From Gracilaria caudata (lineage: Eukaryota > Rhodophyta > Florideophyceae > Gracilariales > Gracilariaceae): 62,775 nucleotides of DNA. Shown here in pieces: positions 1-10,686 of this stretch. Location of the stretch: contig JASCIV010000047.1 of the NCBI GenBank assembly GCA_030374735.1, positions 1 through 62,775 of the forward strand, in the 5' to 3' direction. Position numbers and translations under genes: made by a program. The first letter of the stretch is position 1; each line of letters begins with the position of its first letter. A model generated the notes under the pieces. It ran no database searches. It saw only the letters and a program-made list of their open reading frames with translations, and was not told the origin of the DNA.

Positions 1-672
1 CTACGGTTTGACTAGGTTTCAATTGCTGAACGTTGCGCAACAGAAAGCGGAAGAGTGAAGATTTGTTCAAAAACCAGGGCACCCCTCAGTAGACAGTTCA
101 GTCGCAAGCCGGCAATTTAGAGCAAGAGAACTACCGACTTGTTCTTCGAATAAACTCCGCGCGCTCAATGCTTCTTCAAGATCACTTCAATCCTTTGAAA
201 GGGTTTGACGTCCAACCTTTTAACAGTTGCAAGTAAACAGTTTAGCTGCTGAACTTCTTGCATCCTCCGGTAACAATCAAACGCTCAACCATCTAGGTTC
301 TGACTGATGTACTCATATGGCATGGGACAAATTGGGAAGAGTGAATTTATAGTTTACAATCCTGACTATCTACATATACAGGCACAGACAATCGGCGCCG
401 ACTTTCCCGTACCACACAGAAAGTCCTCCGTCTCAGCTGAGGCACCCACGCATCTTAACTAAAATTGCGTTCATTCATTCAGGTACAGAACGCAACGGTA
501 TGCCTTGAAGACTGACTCGGAGCATTGACACTTGCCGAACACACTCATGGGACAAAAAGGTTCTCACTCTCAACGATTCAGCTGAGGCTTTGCACCATGC
601 ATATATCGTCTCTGATTCTCGTGCTTAATGTAGCACTATTGGCAACCATGAACTGGTTGGTAGAGAAACGAA
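1..672. other. Intergenic, downstream of the UBR1-like gene
   Basis: I see no reading frame or RNA gene I can support here. The stretch lies beyond the stop codon of the minus-strand E3 ligase and should hold its 3' untranslated region. It could also hold the end of a gene outside the window. Confidence 0.5.
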
Positions 673-3600
673 TCAATGCAGCGGTCTGACTGCCGCAACC
701 GGGAGCACAGTTCCGAGAGTCCCCAACATCTGGTCATGGGGAGAACTAGTACGTTGGGTCTTCACCAATATTCTAGGATCTTGATCGAATCCGTGACAAA
801 GCCATAGCTGTTCCAAGACAGAGTATCTGTCATTGTTCAGAAGAAGAGGTGTTCCTCGGCGTAGCGATTCATCTTCTTCTCCATGCGTGTCAAGGTATGG
901 CGATCCCCATACAACGCTTCGATCCCCTCTCAAAATGTAAATCTTAGCTTCCTTCAGCAACAAGAAGACCCCAATACCAGCCCCACACACATCAGCATGC
1001 ATTGCTATTTCCATCACATTAGCCCTGGCAGGACCGCAGAGAACTTTTCCACAAACAAGGCAAAGAGCTGGATTCTTAGGGACGCGCGTACATTTGCTAC
1101 AAGAAGACCCGTTTAGCCCTTCCAATAAGGTCTGAAAGAGCGAAGGAAGCTTTTTCAAACTCACAGGTTTTGGCACGACTATTCTTGACAAAATCGGCTC
1201 GTCCTTTGACGGGGATATGTTCTTGTCACGGTAGAAAAGGTTCACTTCCCTTGCCCAGAAATTCCGGATACTGGGTACATCGAGATACTGAGCTATATCT
1301 TCAACTTCTCGGCTGGTGCTAGTCAATGTGGAAGTTTTCCCGTCATACGGAGATATGGGAGGTTCTCCCCAGTTTAGAATGCACCAGTAGAGAATAGAGA
1401 CTCTTCGCAGGAATACTACAAGCTCTTTTGTTAACGTTGACGCCGAGCCTGCGATACGGCTTTGACGAACAAGAAAGTCAAAGTTCAAGCGGATCAAGCA
1501 GCTGACGTCTTTCATAGTCAGTGGAGTTGGCCACATTAGAAGCAAGTAGGACAGAGCCACAAATGGATCCGCAATCACTCGCTTTTCACTTTTCATAAGA
1601 TTCCAAAGTCCCTGGACGGCCTTTCGACATTCTTCACCCTGATGTCTAGCGCTCATATAAAACTGTGCCCTCGCGCAAGCAAATAGCTTCGGGAGCGTTC
1701 TCCGCGTAGTTTGTAACGGTGAGCTGCCCCACTCATAAGATCTTGCCAATATCTCCGCGGAGGCAATGGTCGACGTTACAGCCACTGGAAGTCCGTAACT
1801 GCATGTCCATATGCGACACTTCTGACCGTACGCATCAGTAACAGTCGAGCTATACGATTCCATCGAAACCTGGAATCTCTCCAACATACGCAGGACTGCG
1901 CCTGCTGCCTGAGGATCCGCTTCGTCATTTGCTCTTTTCTTAAATGGAAGTGATGCATGAAAAACACCATCATGGGAATCCCATTCTAATTTTCCCATGG
2001 ATCCATACATATGAACATGATGGAAACGATCTTGAGTTTCGAAGATGTTGAGTCTTGAATGCTCTAACCATTTTGAAAACTCGTCGTCTTCCTCTCTGCA
2101 AGTAACGTTCGAAATTCCAAATGTAGCATCCTCATATCTGCTTCCATCAAGAGGGAAACGAACACAGGGCAGAACTAAGTTTGCAAGCCTTCTGCACACG
2201 GGACATAAGAATTCTACTCGTTGCAGATTCACAACATTAAAACCTTCGAATAATATACGCCTGGAGCTACTATGCAACAGGCTCGAGAAATAACTCTCAA
2301 AGCACCCCATGTGAATTACATGACTACAAAGCGATATATGTAGACATCTGGATTGTTCGACTCCTTCCTTCAACAGATTAAGATGTATGAGCTTCTGCTG
2401 TGTGCTCACAAAATCCGTTGATGTGGCAGCATCAATACTTGCTTCCCGTGCATGAACATTTCGGCTGCTCGTAGCCGATGTACTACAGCCAGTCACTGAA
2501 TCATCATTTGACTTGCACTGATCTTTGGAGATGAAAGGCAGTTTGGTATTCTGGCGGAATCCAATGAAACCTAAGGGGCCGCTCTCATCTGTAACTTCTG
2601 CTTCATGGCACAATGCACATTTATGAACGACACTAGGACCACCTCTATTCGACTGATGAGCGCTTGCGTGATCGCTGACTACAATTCCTGCGCTGCTCCT
2701 GAGATTATTCCCATGTCGTTGACGAAGATTCTCTTCGCTAGGTCCTTGATTCACAGGTGTTGACGTCATCGGTTCATCGGGTTCTGATAGAAGCCTTGCA
2801 AAATTTGCTTGTGCTATTCGCATTCGCCTCATTGCAGCTGCTTGCCGTTCTTTCTTTTTAGCCAACAACTTTCGCCTACGTTCTTCACCCGCTTTCAGCA
2901 CATCTCCTTCACGAGAAGGCCCAGAACTCTCCGTGCAAAGGGAGCGCATCGATTGTGGGATGTGTTCTTGGAAGAATGATCGATTCTTCGAAGAACATCG
3001 CTTATACGACTCACGAATAATTCGTGTGAACACTGGCAAGAAGTCCGAGATCACAGAAGTTTGAAACCCAGTAGCATGACGAACAAGATTGCATAGAATC
3101 CCTAGCGGTGAGTGTTGAAAGCTGTTCGGTTGACAGCAACTTGACAACCATACTTCTGCCTTCCTCTCATGATTAGTAGTATGCACTGATTCGACATTTG
3201 AACAAAGCAAATGAAGAGCCGCTGCGCATGTTGTAGTTTGTATCCTTTGCGGATGAGACATGTTGAGAGTTTCTCTTAGTACTGCGGTAGCGAGGCTGAG
3301 CTCGTGTTGTTCACAGAGCGAAAGAGAAAGTCCTTTTAAGGCATCAAATTGCTGCCAGAAGGGGCGGGTACTGATCACTTCATCTGATATTAACATCACA
3401 TGGGATTTTCGTCGCTTCGTCGCGATAGCATGACGAACTTCAGCAGCATTCTTTTCTCGGACAGCGTATTGAGGAAGAAAAGGATCAAATTCTTTCCATA
3501 CATCATCCTTTAGAGTGTACCTGCCCTGCTCCATTCTCTTGGGTTCAACGTAGTCAGCAATGCTGGATATTACCTGATCGATCAAAAACTGAGAGGTTCG

Positions 3601-6600
3601 TGTCGAAGTCACATCTGTTTCCCTACTCAAAATGTGACTGACCCGAAAAGAGCATGCACGGCATAGTTGGGAGTGGGTTCTATCTTGGGAGCAAAGCAGG
3701 TGAAGAAGCTTTCGTCTCAAGTTCTGTCCTTCTGACTGCCCACATAGGGATCTCTCTGACGTGATATGCACAAAAAAAGTCATGAGACCTTCCAAAAGTA
3801 TCGGGCCGAAACTGGCGATATCTTCCTTGGGATCACTCGGAGCCCGTATAAATATGCTTCCATTCGGTGTATCCTCCTTCAAAGTTATCGGTACAAGCGG
3901 AAGAATTCCAGTGTCAACACCTGTCATTTCTTTGTTAGAGAGTTCAGAGGATCCTTCATGTGTATTAGTTTCTCTTCGAGTGGTCATAGCTGTGTGAACA
4001 GAATCTTCATGCGCGACAGAAGATTTATCTCTAAACGAATTAACAAAGTCCATGAGGTTAGGTATGTCCTTGATTCGAAAAGTCTTCATCGCTAACGATA
4101 CGAACTCATTGGTTTCCATTGAGGCAGCGCAGCATTGCTGAAGGAAGATATCCAAATCTACATACCACTCTGAATACACTGGAAACCTGTAGTAAGCTGA
4201 CATAAAACTGGCAATCCTACCATTCCTTCTCCACATCTTTGCTCTTTCTTGTGCAAGGAAGGCTTGAATTCGAAGAGGATGAATCAGAAGTTTTGGCATA
4301 TATCCACTTCTAGGTTCCTCAACGCCGCCAGACAGCGCAGCTGACAAGTCTAGCCCATCTATTCGCATAGCATGGTGCACGAAGAGAGCGAGCAATCTAT
4401 GTAACGGCAAATGAAGAGATATGGCGTGCGCCACAGTAAAATATTCCCCGGCATACGTGGAAAGCGCTTCGCGGTACTCTTCTCTCTCAAGCCATTCATA
4501 GAGGCATTTCCTCACGATCCTAATTACCTGCAAACGAGACTGCTTAAGATCAATATCAGCTTTGTCCGTGGTGTTCGCCTGGTTGTTTGTGTTGTCCTCA
4601 TTTCCACAGAAACCACGCACTAAGAGCTCCGCCAAATGATAAGTTTCAATCTCAACACGAAAGCCTTCGAACCAAAGACTTGGTTCCGTTGGAACATGGT
4701 CTCCCATTCTTCTGGACAGTGGATGCATGCCTTGAGACATCGAAACAAGTCGCACGAAAAGCCTAAACAAATCCATTCTTCTGTGCACAATGTGAAAGGC
4801 AACTTCTGGATGGGAGAGAACATAGTTGAGATCCGCCATTACTCTCCCCCACACCTCAGTTATTCCCAAAGAGGTGTCCACGGACCAGTCAAGACGCATT
4901 GTGTGCGCCAAAGGCTTCTCACCTCGAAGGGCTGCCTTTTCGTTACTGCGTGCTCGAATAGTAGTTCTATTGAGCCTCGTATCTGGTTGCAAGCTCGGCA
5001 CAATACGATGAATTGATGGACAAAGAGTTTGTACGCCTGCTTCAAATGCTGCCATCCGATGGATAGGACGACTAGCATACTGTGCATAATCGTCATCGTC
5101 GTTTCCTGAGGCCCCAGCACGAACACTTTCAAGCTCTTCGGGGGCATATATAGTCTCAGACTCCAAGACGAGTCTTACTCTCTCTCTGATATCCTGATCA
5201 ATTACGAGTTTCCGTTCTACATAGCTCCCGGTAACCCCGTTTTGATTTGCTTGTGCCTGGTTAACGCGTGGCGCATGTTGTCGCTCTGAACCCATGTCAT
5301 TCTCAATCTCGTCTGTGCCTTCTGCAGAGACAGAATCCCGGTCTTTGTCATCACCTACATTCATAGGTTGCTGAAGATTTTCATTCTGAGCTGCAAGCCA
5401 TCGTTGTACGTAGTTCGTCTGATCAAATGGTACATCTTGGCGGTACAGATCAACTGGTAACGATGTGGATTCAAACAGAATACAAAGGAGTCTGATTAGT
5501 GTTTCCAAAAGCCCTCCGTCTTGTATCATCACAGGAACAAGAGCGGGTACCGTAAACAGTTGAACGGTGAAATTTCCTACAATATCACAATCGTTGTCGT
5601 GGGACTCTGTATTTTCTTGAGATCTTTCTTGGCTATCATACTTGCGCACGATTTGGGCATGTATGAACCTTGGATAGTTCTTAGCAAACTTCTCAAGAAA
5701 GATTCGTCTAAAAACAACATCTGTGATGAGTTCAAAGTACAGAGTGTGCAAACTGGACAAGACTGGATCTGGGAGCATACCCGTACCGTCCATGCTGAGC
5801 ATAAGGTGAAGCCATGATGCAGAAGTATTTTCGTCCCTAGTGGATGTACTCTCTGCGTCAGTTGTGGACCACCGTAGCTCCGTTGAGGTCAGAAGTAATC
5901 CGACGGCACGGCGAATACCATCACCGCAGCTGACAACCTCATTCAGCCATTTCAAAATCGACTTAGTGCGAGCGACAAGTTCTGCATAGCTGCTACCGAT
6001 AAGCATGTTAAGTGTGACCCTCGCTTGACTTCTCGATCGGCATGCTTCGTGGAGTACTGCACAAGACCTGTAGATTGATCTCGCAACGGCTGTTACTGCT
6101 TCGATTAGAGCGCGTTTCAAATCGGCGTCCATGACTGCACTGAGGTCTTCACTCTCGGAGCTGGCTCCCTTGTGATTGCAGCAGAACCCGCTGGGTTGCC
6201 ATGCTTGATCATCACCGCAGTCACAGCAACCTCCATTAATGCGCAGCATGGCATAGTCGTGGCCTTCATGATTTCCATTTCGAAAACACGGAACACATAT
6301 GACACAAGAAGGATCCCTTTCGCAGGTCTTGCATTTGTACGCTAGTTCATCTTCCTTCCACACCCTTCCACAAACGCCGTTTCTGGCGGCTTCGCCAGCA
6401 GCTTCTCTAAGAGCGGGTAAACCGGGTGACGGCCAACAGTACGGGATTAATGCTGTAGATATCGCATTGTTTACTGCTTGCGCATTGCGATGCAGCTGGG
6501 AGTTGTCTAGTAGGTATGACACAAAAAGCAAAACCTCCCCTTCCGCAAACTGGATTTGGGGCGGTTTGCTGGGGCGGGTTGGGGCAGTTAGATGGGCATA

Positions 6601-6711
6601 GACGAGATGAGCATGACGAACAAGCCTATCTTTCGTCGCTTTGTCATGGAGCGTGCCTCTCTGATTCATAATGGTTGTATACGAGGTGGGGTGGGTTCTG
6701 GTTTCAGACAA
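673..6711 (-). CDS. UBR1: N-degron E3 ubiquitin ligase, UBR1/PRT6 type
   Basis: A 2012-residue protein with the layout of UBR1/PRT6, the N-recognins that bind destabilising N-terminal residues and ubiquitinate the substrate. Seen: a cysteine/histidine-rich UBR box at about residues 114-182 (CGRVW, CKTC, CVIC, GHDY, CCDCGD, CCNHKG), a divergent RING-type zinc module from about 1362 to 1510 (CALC, CSHVIHMGC, CPVC) and a C-terminal autoinhibitory-type domain with CSKC and CLVCGKVLC from about 1875. Length matches UBR1-family proteins (about 1800-2000 residues). No intron is needed. The start at 6711 gives 15 residues ahead of a second possible start (MNQRG). Function is known for the family; that this copy reads N-degrons is inferred from the intact UBR box. 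Confidence 0.93.
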   Translation of the reverse strand: MSETRTHPTSYTTIMNQRGTLHDKATKDRLVRHAHLVYAHLTAPTRPSKPPQIQFAEGEVLLFVSYLLDNSQLHRNAQAVNNAISTALIPYCWPSPGLPALREAAGEAARNGVCGRVWKEDELAYKCKTCERDPSCVICVPCFRNGNHEGHDYAMLRINGGCCDCGDDQAWQPSGFCCNHKGASSESEDLSAVMDADLKRALIEAVTAVARSIYRSCAVLHEACRSRSQARVTLNMLIGSSYAELVARTKSILKWLNEVVSCGDGIRRAVGLLLTSTELRWSTTDAESTSTRDENTSASWLHLMLSMDGTGMLPDPVLSSLHTLYFELITDVVFRRIFLEKFAKNYPRFIHAQIVRKYDSQERSQENTESHDNDCDIVGNFTVQLFTVPALVPVMIQDGGLLETLIRLLCILFESTSLPVDLYRQDVPFDQTNYVQRWLAAQNENLQQPMNVGDDKDRDSVSAEGTDEIENDMGSERQHAPRVNQAQANQNGVTGSYVERKLVIDQDIRERVRLVLESETIYAPEELESVRAGASGNDDDDYAQYASRPIHRMAAFEAGVQTLCPSIHRIVPSLQPDTRLNRTTIRARSNEKAALRGEKPLAHTMRLDWSVDTSLGITEVWGRVMADLNYVLSHPEVAFHIVHRRMDLFRLFVRLVSMSQGMHPLSRRMGDHVPTEPSLWFEGFRVEIETYHLAELLVRGFCGNEDNTNNQANTTDKADIDLKQSRLQVIRIVRKCLYEWLEREEYREALSTYAGEYFTVAHAISLHLPLHRLLALFVHHAMRIDGLDLSAALSGGVEEPRSGYMPKLLIHPLRIQAFLAQERAKMWRRNGRIASFMSAYYRFPVYSEWYVDLDIFLQQCCAASMETNEFVSLAMKTFRIKDIPNLMDFVNSFRDKSSVAHEDSVHTAMTTRRETNTHEGSSELSNKEMTGVDTGILPLVPITLKEDTPNGSIFIRAPSDPKEDIASFGPILLEGLMTFFVHITSERSLCGQSEGQNLRRKLLHLLCSQDRTHSQLCRACSFRVSHILSRETDVTSTRTSQFLIDQVISSIADYVEPKRMEQGRYTLKDDVWKEFDPFLPQYAVREKNAAEVRHAIATKRRKSHVMLISDEVISTRPFWQQFDALKGLSLSLCEQHELSLATAVLRETLNMSHPQRIQTTTCAAALHLLCSNVESVHTTNHERKAEVWLSSCCQPNSFQHSPLGILCNLVRHATGFQTSVISDFLPVFTRIIRESYKRCSSKNRSFFQEHIPQSMRSLCTESSGPSREGDVLKAGEERRRKLLAKKKERQAAAMRRMRIAQANFARLLSEPDEPMTSTPVNQGPSEENLRQRHGNNLRSSAGIVVSDHASAHQSNRGGPSVVHKCALCHEAEVTDESGPLGFIGFRQNTKLPFISKDQCKSNDDSVTGCSTSATSSRNVHAREASIDAATSTDFVSTQQKLIHLNLLKEGVEQSRCLHISLCSHVIHMGCFESYFSSLLHSSSRRILFEGFNVVNLQRVEFLCPVCRRLANLVLPCVRFPLDGSRYEDATFGISNVTCREEDDEFSKWLEHSRLNIFETQDRFHHVHMYGSMGKLEWDSHDGVFHASLPFKKRANDEADPQAAGAVLRMLERFQVSMESYSSTVTDAYGQKCRIWTCSYGLPVAVTSTIASAEILARSYEWGSSPLQTTRRTLPKLFACARAQFYMSARHQGEECRKAVQGLWNLMKSEKRVIADPFVALSYLLLMWPTPLTMKDVSCLIRLNFDFLVRQSRIAGSASTLTKELVVFLRRVSILYWCILNWGEPPISPYDGKTSTLTSTSREVEDIAQYLDVPSIRNFWAREVNLFYRDKNISPSKDEPILSRIVVPKPVSLKKLPSLFQTLLEGLNGSSCSKCTRVPKNPALCLVCGKVLCGPARANVMEIAMHADVCGAGIGVFLLLKEAKIYILRGDRSVVWGSPYLDTHGEEDESLRRGTPLLLNNDRYSVLEQLWLCHGFDQDPRILVKTQRTSSPHDQMLGTLGTVLPVAAVRPLH

Positions 6712-8348
6712 ACACCTTGTGAGATGTAGATGTCAGAACTAGGCTGCGCCTTGAGGAGGCTGGGACTGAAAGAACCGCAGTAGTTCACCATAGACCACGG
6801 ACCGTGAGAAGCGCGCGGCAACAAGAACAGGATGGGACGGCGTAATGTGGACCAGACAGGACGGTCCTCTATCACGAAGCGGAACAGGCGCGTGTCGTAG
6901 AGCGAAATTCGAAAGCAGCAGCACTTGACAGCGCTGATGTACGAAGGGTACGAGGCGCAACCACCGTGAAGTTTGGTGCACCTGGAGCTTGACAGGGGTA
7001 GTACCAGGTAATCTTGAGCACATGTCCCATGAATACAAGCTTAATTGGACTTCCGCAGTGTGAAGTTGAGAACGTGCACGGGGCACATTTCAAATGCGTT
7101 TTGCGCCACCAGACACAAGATCGACCAGTTGGCGCACCATCATGGTGCCATGTGCAGATGCCGACGTCGGTTCAATACGCACGAAACACGTGGCACCAGC
7201 CGCCCGATGCTGAGCTTGTCCCACTGACCATTTTCATCTAGCTTCCACGCTCAAGCGCCCTGGCGGCTGGGCGCAGACGTTCATCACGCAATCATCGGAG
7301 ATAGATGAAAGCGGGTCATCGAGCCCATTCTGTCGCATCAATGCCCACACCACGATGATCACCAGTGGATGAAGCTATCAGGGCTGAAATTTACCCCGAG
7401 TCTGAGCACTGCCCTAGCTAAACAGCAGCGGAACATAACCGGCTGCTTCAGCGGATACTTATGCGTATTTCGACAGAGCGATATGATTGGGATGCTTGTG
7501 AAATGCGCTCGGAAACCACGAGAGTAGGTTAATTTCCCGCTTTATGCTTTTTGTAGATACCGTCGGTAATGCACACATTATCCCAAATCATTCAGCAATG
7601 TGCAACTGGGCTTGTTCTCGTCGCCCGTACGGATATTGCGCTAACTTCACGTCATCATGCCCTAAAGAAACCCGTAGATGAATGTGCACTTTCAACTATT
7701 CCCGCAAACGTCGTCTTTTTTACCCATGCTTACTTGCGGCGGCGTAACAAAAGCTCTCAAGCCAAAGAAGTCTCGTTGATCTTAAGAACGATCACGGGCA
7801 GTTATCAAATCTTATCTGTCTTTCTAGCTTTTCGTCACGTGGTCAATTCAACAGCGCACAACGTTTCATTCACGTAGCGTCTGTCATCCGCTTTGGCCCG
7901 TTGCTAGCGCAATAGCTGGAAACAAATGGGACCTACACCCGTGTCTTTCTTTGTTGAAAAGTACAAGCATTAACATGGTTCTGTTTCAGTTTCAAAGCGG
8001 GCCACAGATAGGAGCTTTTTTGGAATCACACACTCAGAACACACCGTCATTATGCTCTGTCGCGTCACCACTTTCCACTCCTATTCAAGACGCTAGCCCC
8101 GATCAGCTTCGTATTTATCAAGGTTCCCAAACACAACTACGGGAATTGTCACACATACCATACCCCCTCATTTTAGTCAACAGGCATCAGCCTTGCTGCT
8201 CTTCCAATCTGTGACCACTGTTTTAGACCGATAGTATGGGAAATGTCATTTCGGTGTTCGAACCAACAAACTCTTGTCTGAGACTGCTATGAATGGCAAT
8301 ACAGAAGCTTGGTATTGAATTTCTCGTAATAGACAACCAACATAGCCG
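6712..8348. other. Intergenic, divergent promoter region
   Basis: About 1.6 kb between the minus-strand E3 ligase and the plus-strand secreted protein. Several frames of 60-115 codons exist on both strands but none has a recognisable domain, signal or biased composition. It should carry both promoters. I found no repeat or RNA gene that I can support. Confidence 0.45.
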
Positions 8349-9599
8349 GTGAGGTCTCGTACCGTAAGGATGGGTTTCACAGCTATCTCGCTCACGCTGG
8401 CCGCGTATCTTACGATTTCCTTTGCTTATGGAAACGCTGTCTCGCCGCTTTTCGATGCTGATGCGACTTTGAAGCCCGTCGCAAGGGGTTACAGAATACC
8501 GTTCGGCAGACTTTCGATTCTCCTGTCTCCACCAGCTGTGAGAGAGGACGCAAGAGGATTGACAGGCGACCCGTGCTTTGCAAGCCTCAATTGCACAGGA
8601 GAGAGAACCTGCCGCGGCTTGACGGGAGGTGAATGTAACGTTCAGAGCGATGTTCCATGCGGACTATGTTTTCCTCCCAATTTGAAGTTCTGTTCGAAAC
8701 ATAACCAATGTGACGCTGGAGAGGTCTGCGCGCGAACTCTGGTTGACCCCTTCGTATGTTTGTCATCATCCCTTGTGTCTCAAGAAAACACAAAAATGGG
8801 TACGCCTCTTTTCCTCACTCCTGAAGACGAGGATAAACTCCTTCGTTGCAGGGATTCTGACGCGACTGCAGTCGGTGCTGAGCCAAGCCATGCCGTTCGT
8901 CCCTACCCTCACCGTCAACTCTCGTTTGGAAATTGTTCCCAATCTTCCGACTGCGACGATGCAAGCGAATGTATATACGGAAAATTTGACTACGAGACTG
9001 GGTACGAATGTTGTAGTGGAAGAGACTATTCCGAGTGCTACTGCTTGCCAAAACCCCCTGAGCCGTGCACGAATGATTTCGACTGCAGTGAGATCGGTGA
9101 AATGTGTATGGAATCTTTCGGAAAGCCGGCCAAATGCGTTTCCAGAGAAAACTCTAACAGTCTTGTGAAAGAGTGGGGAATGCGTCCAGCTGGAACTGAG
9201 CTTGAAGACACGAGGACGAAATCTGACGAAACTGGAAAGAGCTCCACAATCTCAGAGAAGTCCTGCATTGGTCACCATCATCTGAATGATGTAGCCCCAG
9301 AAGAACTCTTGTACAAGACTCATACAGTTGCAAGAGTTCTCTGTGACGAGCAGAGCAGTTGTGCAACACCTGGACATATAGTGAAGTACAACGGAATTTC
9401 CATGATGATGTCATCGTACTGCGACAAAGATGAGGTGAATTGCTCGCATGAAATTATGAAGGTTAACAGTCCTCGCTACTCAGTAGCTGCTGAAGTCCGG
9501 TCTCGTACAGAAGGGTTGGCTTTCACGGCGTTTTCGGCTCGGTACAAAACTTGGTATGAAGAGACGATTCTATCCGCCTTGATTCGCATCGGACTTTAA
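8349..9599 (+). CDS. Secreted cysteine-rich protein with repeated C-x5-C modules
   Basis: A 416-residue protein of unknown function. A second in-frame start (MGFTAIS) eight residues in gives a cleaner signal peptide: a hydrophobic run TAISLTLAAYLTISFAYG follows it directly, so the protein is probably secreted or enters the ER. The middle holds three similar cysteine units starting near CSKHNQCD, CSQSSDCD and CTNDFDCS. Each has C, five residues, C, then about five to seven residues to another C. A C-terminal part with GHIVKYNGISMMM and several further cysteines may be a separate module. The pattern resembles small disulphide-bonded extracellular modules, but I recognise no named family. No transmembrane segment is seen after the signal. 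Extracellular or cell-wall function is inferred. Confidence 0.75.
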   Translation: MRSRTVRMGFTAISLTLAAYLTISFAYGNAVSPLFDADATLKPVARGYRIPFGRLSILLSPPAVREDARGLTGDPCFASLNCTGERTCRGLTGGECNVQSDVPCGLCFPPNLKFCSKHNQCDAGEVCARTLVDPFVCLSSSLVSQENTKMGTPLFLTPEDEDKLLRCRDSDATAVGAEPSHAVRPYPHRQLSFGNCSQSSDCDDASECIYGKFDYETGYECCSGRDYSECYCLPKPPEPCTNDFDCSEIGEMCMESFGKPAKCVSRENSNSLVKEWGMRPAGTELEDTRTKSDETGKSSTISEKSCIGHHHLNDVAPEELLYKTHTVARVLCDEQSSCATPGHIVKYNGISMMMSSYCDKDEVNCSHEIMKVNSPRYSVAAEVRSRTEGLAFTAFSARYKTWYEETILSALIRIGL

Positions 9600-10686
9600 G
9601 AGCGGGTAGTAGAGAACCGAAAGCGCGAGCTTGTGCACATAGTCAACGTGTGTTGTCATTCAGTGCCATGCTGTTTTGGAAACCTCAGCATGCCATGACT
9701 GCTCTTTCAAGCTTCTCGATTACTCTTTAGATAGCAAGTAACGGGGATTTCACAAATGTAAGCGCAGCATGAGTTTTGTGTACAATTGACTAGGCCACGT
9801 ACGAAATAATACAGAAGAGGAGAATATGACCGAGTCAATAGTAAGCCATAAAACATGATAGCAGTACTACAGAGTACTTTTGTTTTGCTCTGCGGAGCAA
9901 AAAACACGACAGCACCGTTGGCTAGCAATCTAACTTCTTTATCTTCTCTTTTATGAACCGCGTACGTCAATTACTCGCACGCGAGGGTTTGCTGAAGACC
10001 TGAACACCAACAAAACTTCTACATTACAGCCACCAATTACAAACTGTAGCTGTACCACATTTTCTCAAGAAAGTATTAGGTCCCATATATGGGTGCCTTC
10101 GACGCCAGAAGCGTTTCGTTTGGTTCAGAGGATTACGAAGGCATGCATTACGCGTATGGATCCGTTTTTGAAGGAATTTTCGGCTGTGCTGTTCTGCAGG
10201 AGAGGAGGCAAAATCCAGAAACAACCACGACTGCAGCTGCAGTAGCAGTCAGCGACATCTCCCCATTTCGCCTAGAACGTCCTCGTAAAGCAAATACTGT
10301 ATCTACTTCGAAGCGGCGGAAGGAGCGAACTTCAAGAATCTAAAGTCAAGATCTCTCAAGCTCAAAGAGACACTCGGCAACCTCTCAGGGCATTTAAAAC
10401 CCCCGAAGAGCTCACTGCACATCCATAGAACAACAAGAGCTTCAGGAATCCTGTAACTGGTACCTGGTCTTGTTTTCGACATACCACGCAATACCCCACA
10501 TCTCACAATATTCTGGGAGACTGTTATTTTTGCACTGTTGAGCTTAAAACAGCCCTTTATACGGCCGATTGCGCATCGAATCTGCACCGCAAAGGGCACA
10601 AGAGTCGTATAAACTCAAAAACTAGAGGGGTATCGTTCAGAGTTCAAGAAGATTCTTGTCGAACAATTGCATTCTGGTGTTAGAAG
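9600..10686. other. Intergenic region
   Basis: About 1.1 kb without a gene I can support. Short frames of 66-98 codons occur on both strands, and an 84-codon plus-strand frame at 10089-10343 starts at a plausible ATG but has no recognisable feature. A short palindromic GCAGCTGC-like patch lies near 10231-10248. Confidence 0.4.

Noticed and set aside
6739..8214. Several 60-115 codon frames in the first divergent gap
   Set aside because: No recognisable domain, signal or conserved motif.
10089..10343. 84-codon plus frame with a plausible ATG
   Set aside because: No domain or supporting context; could still be real but cannot be supported.
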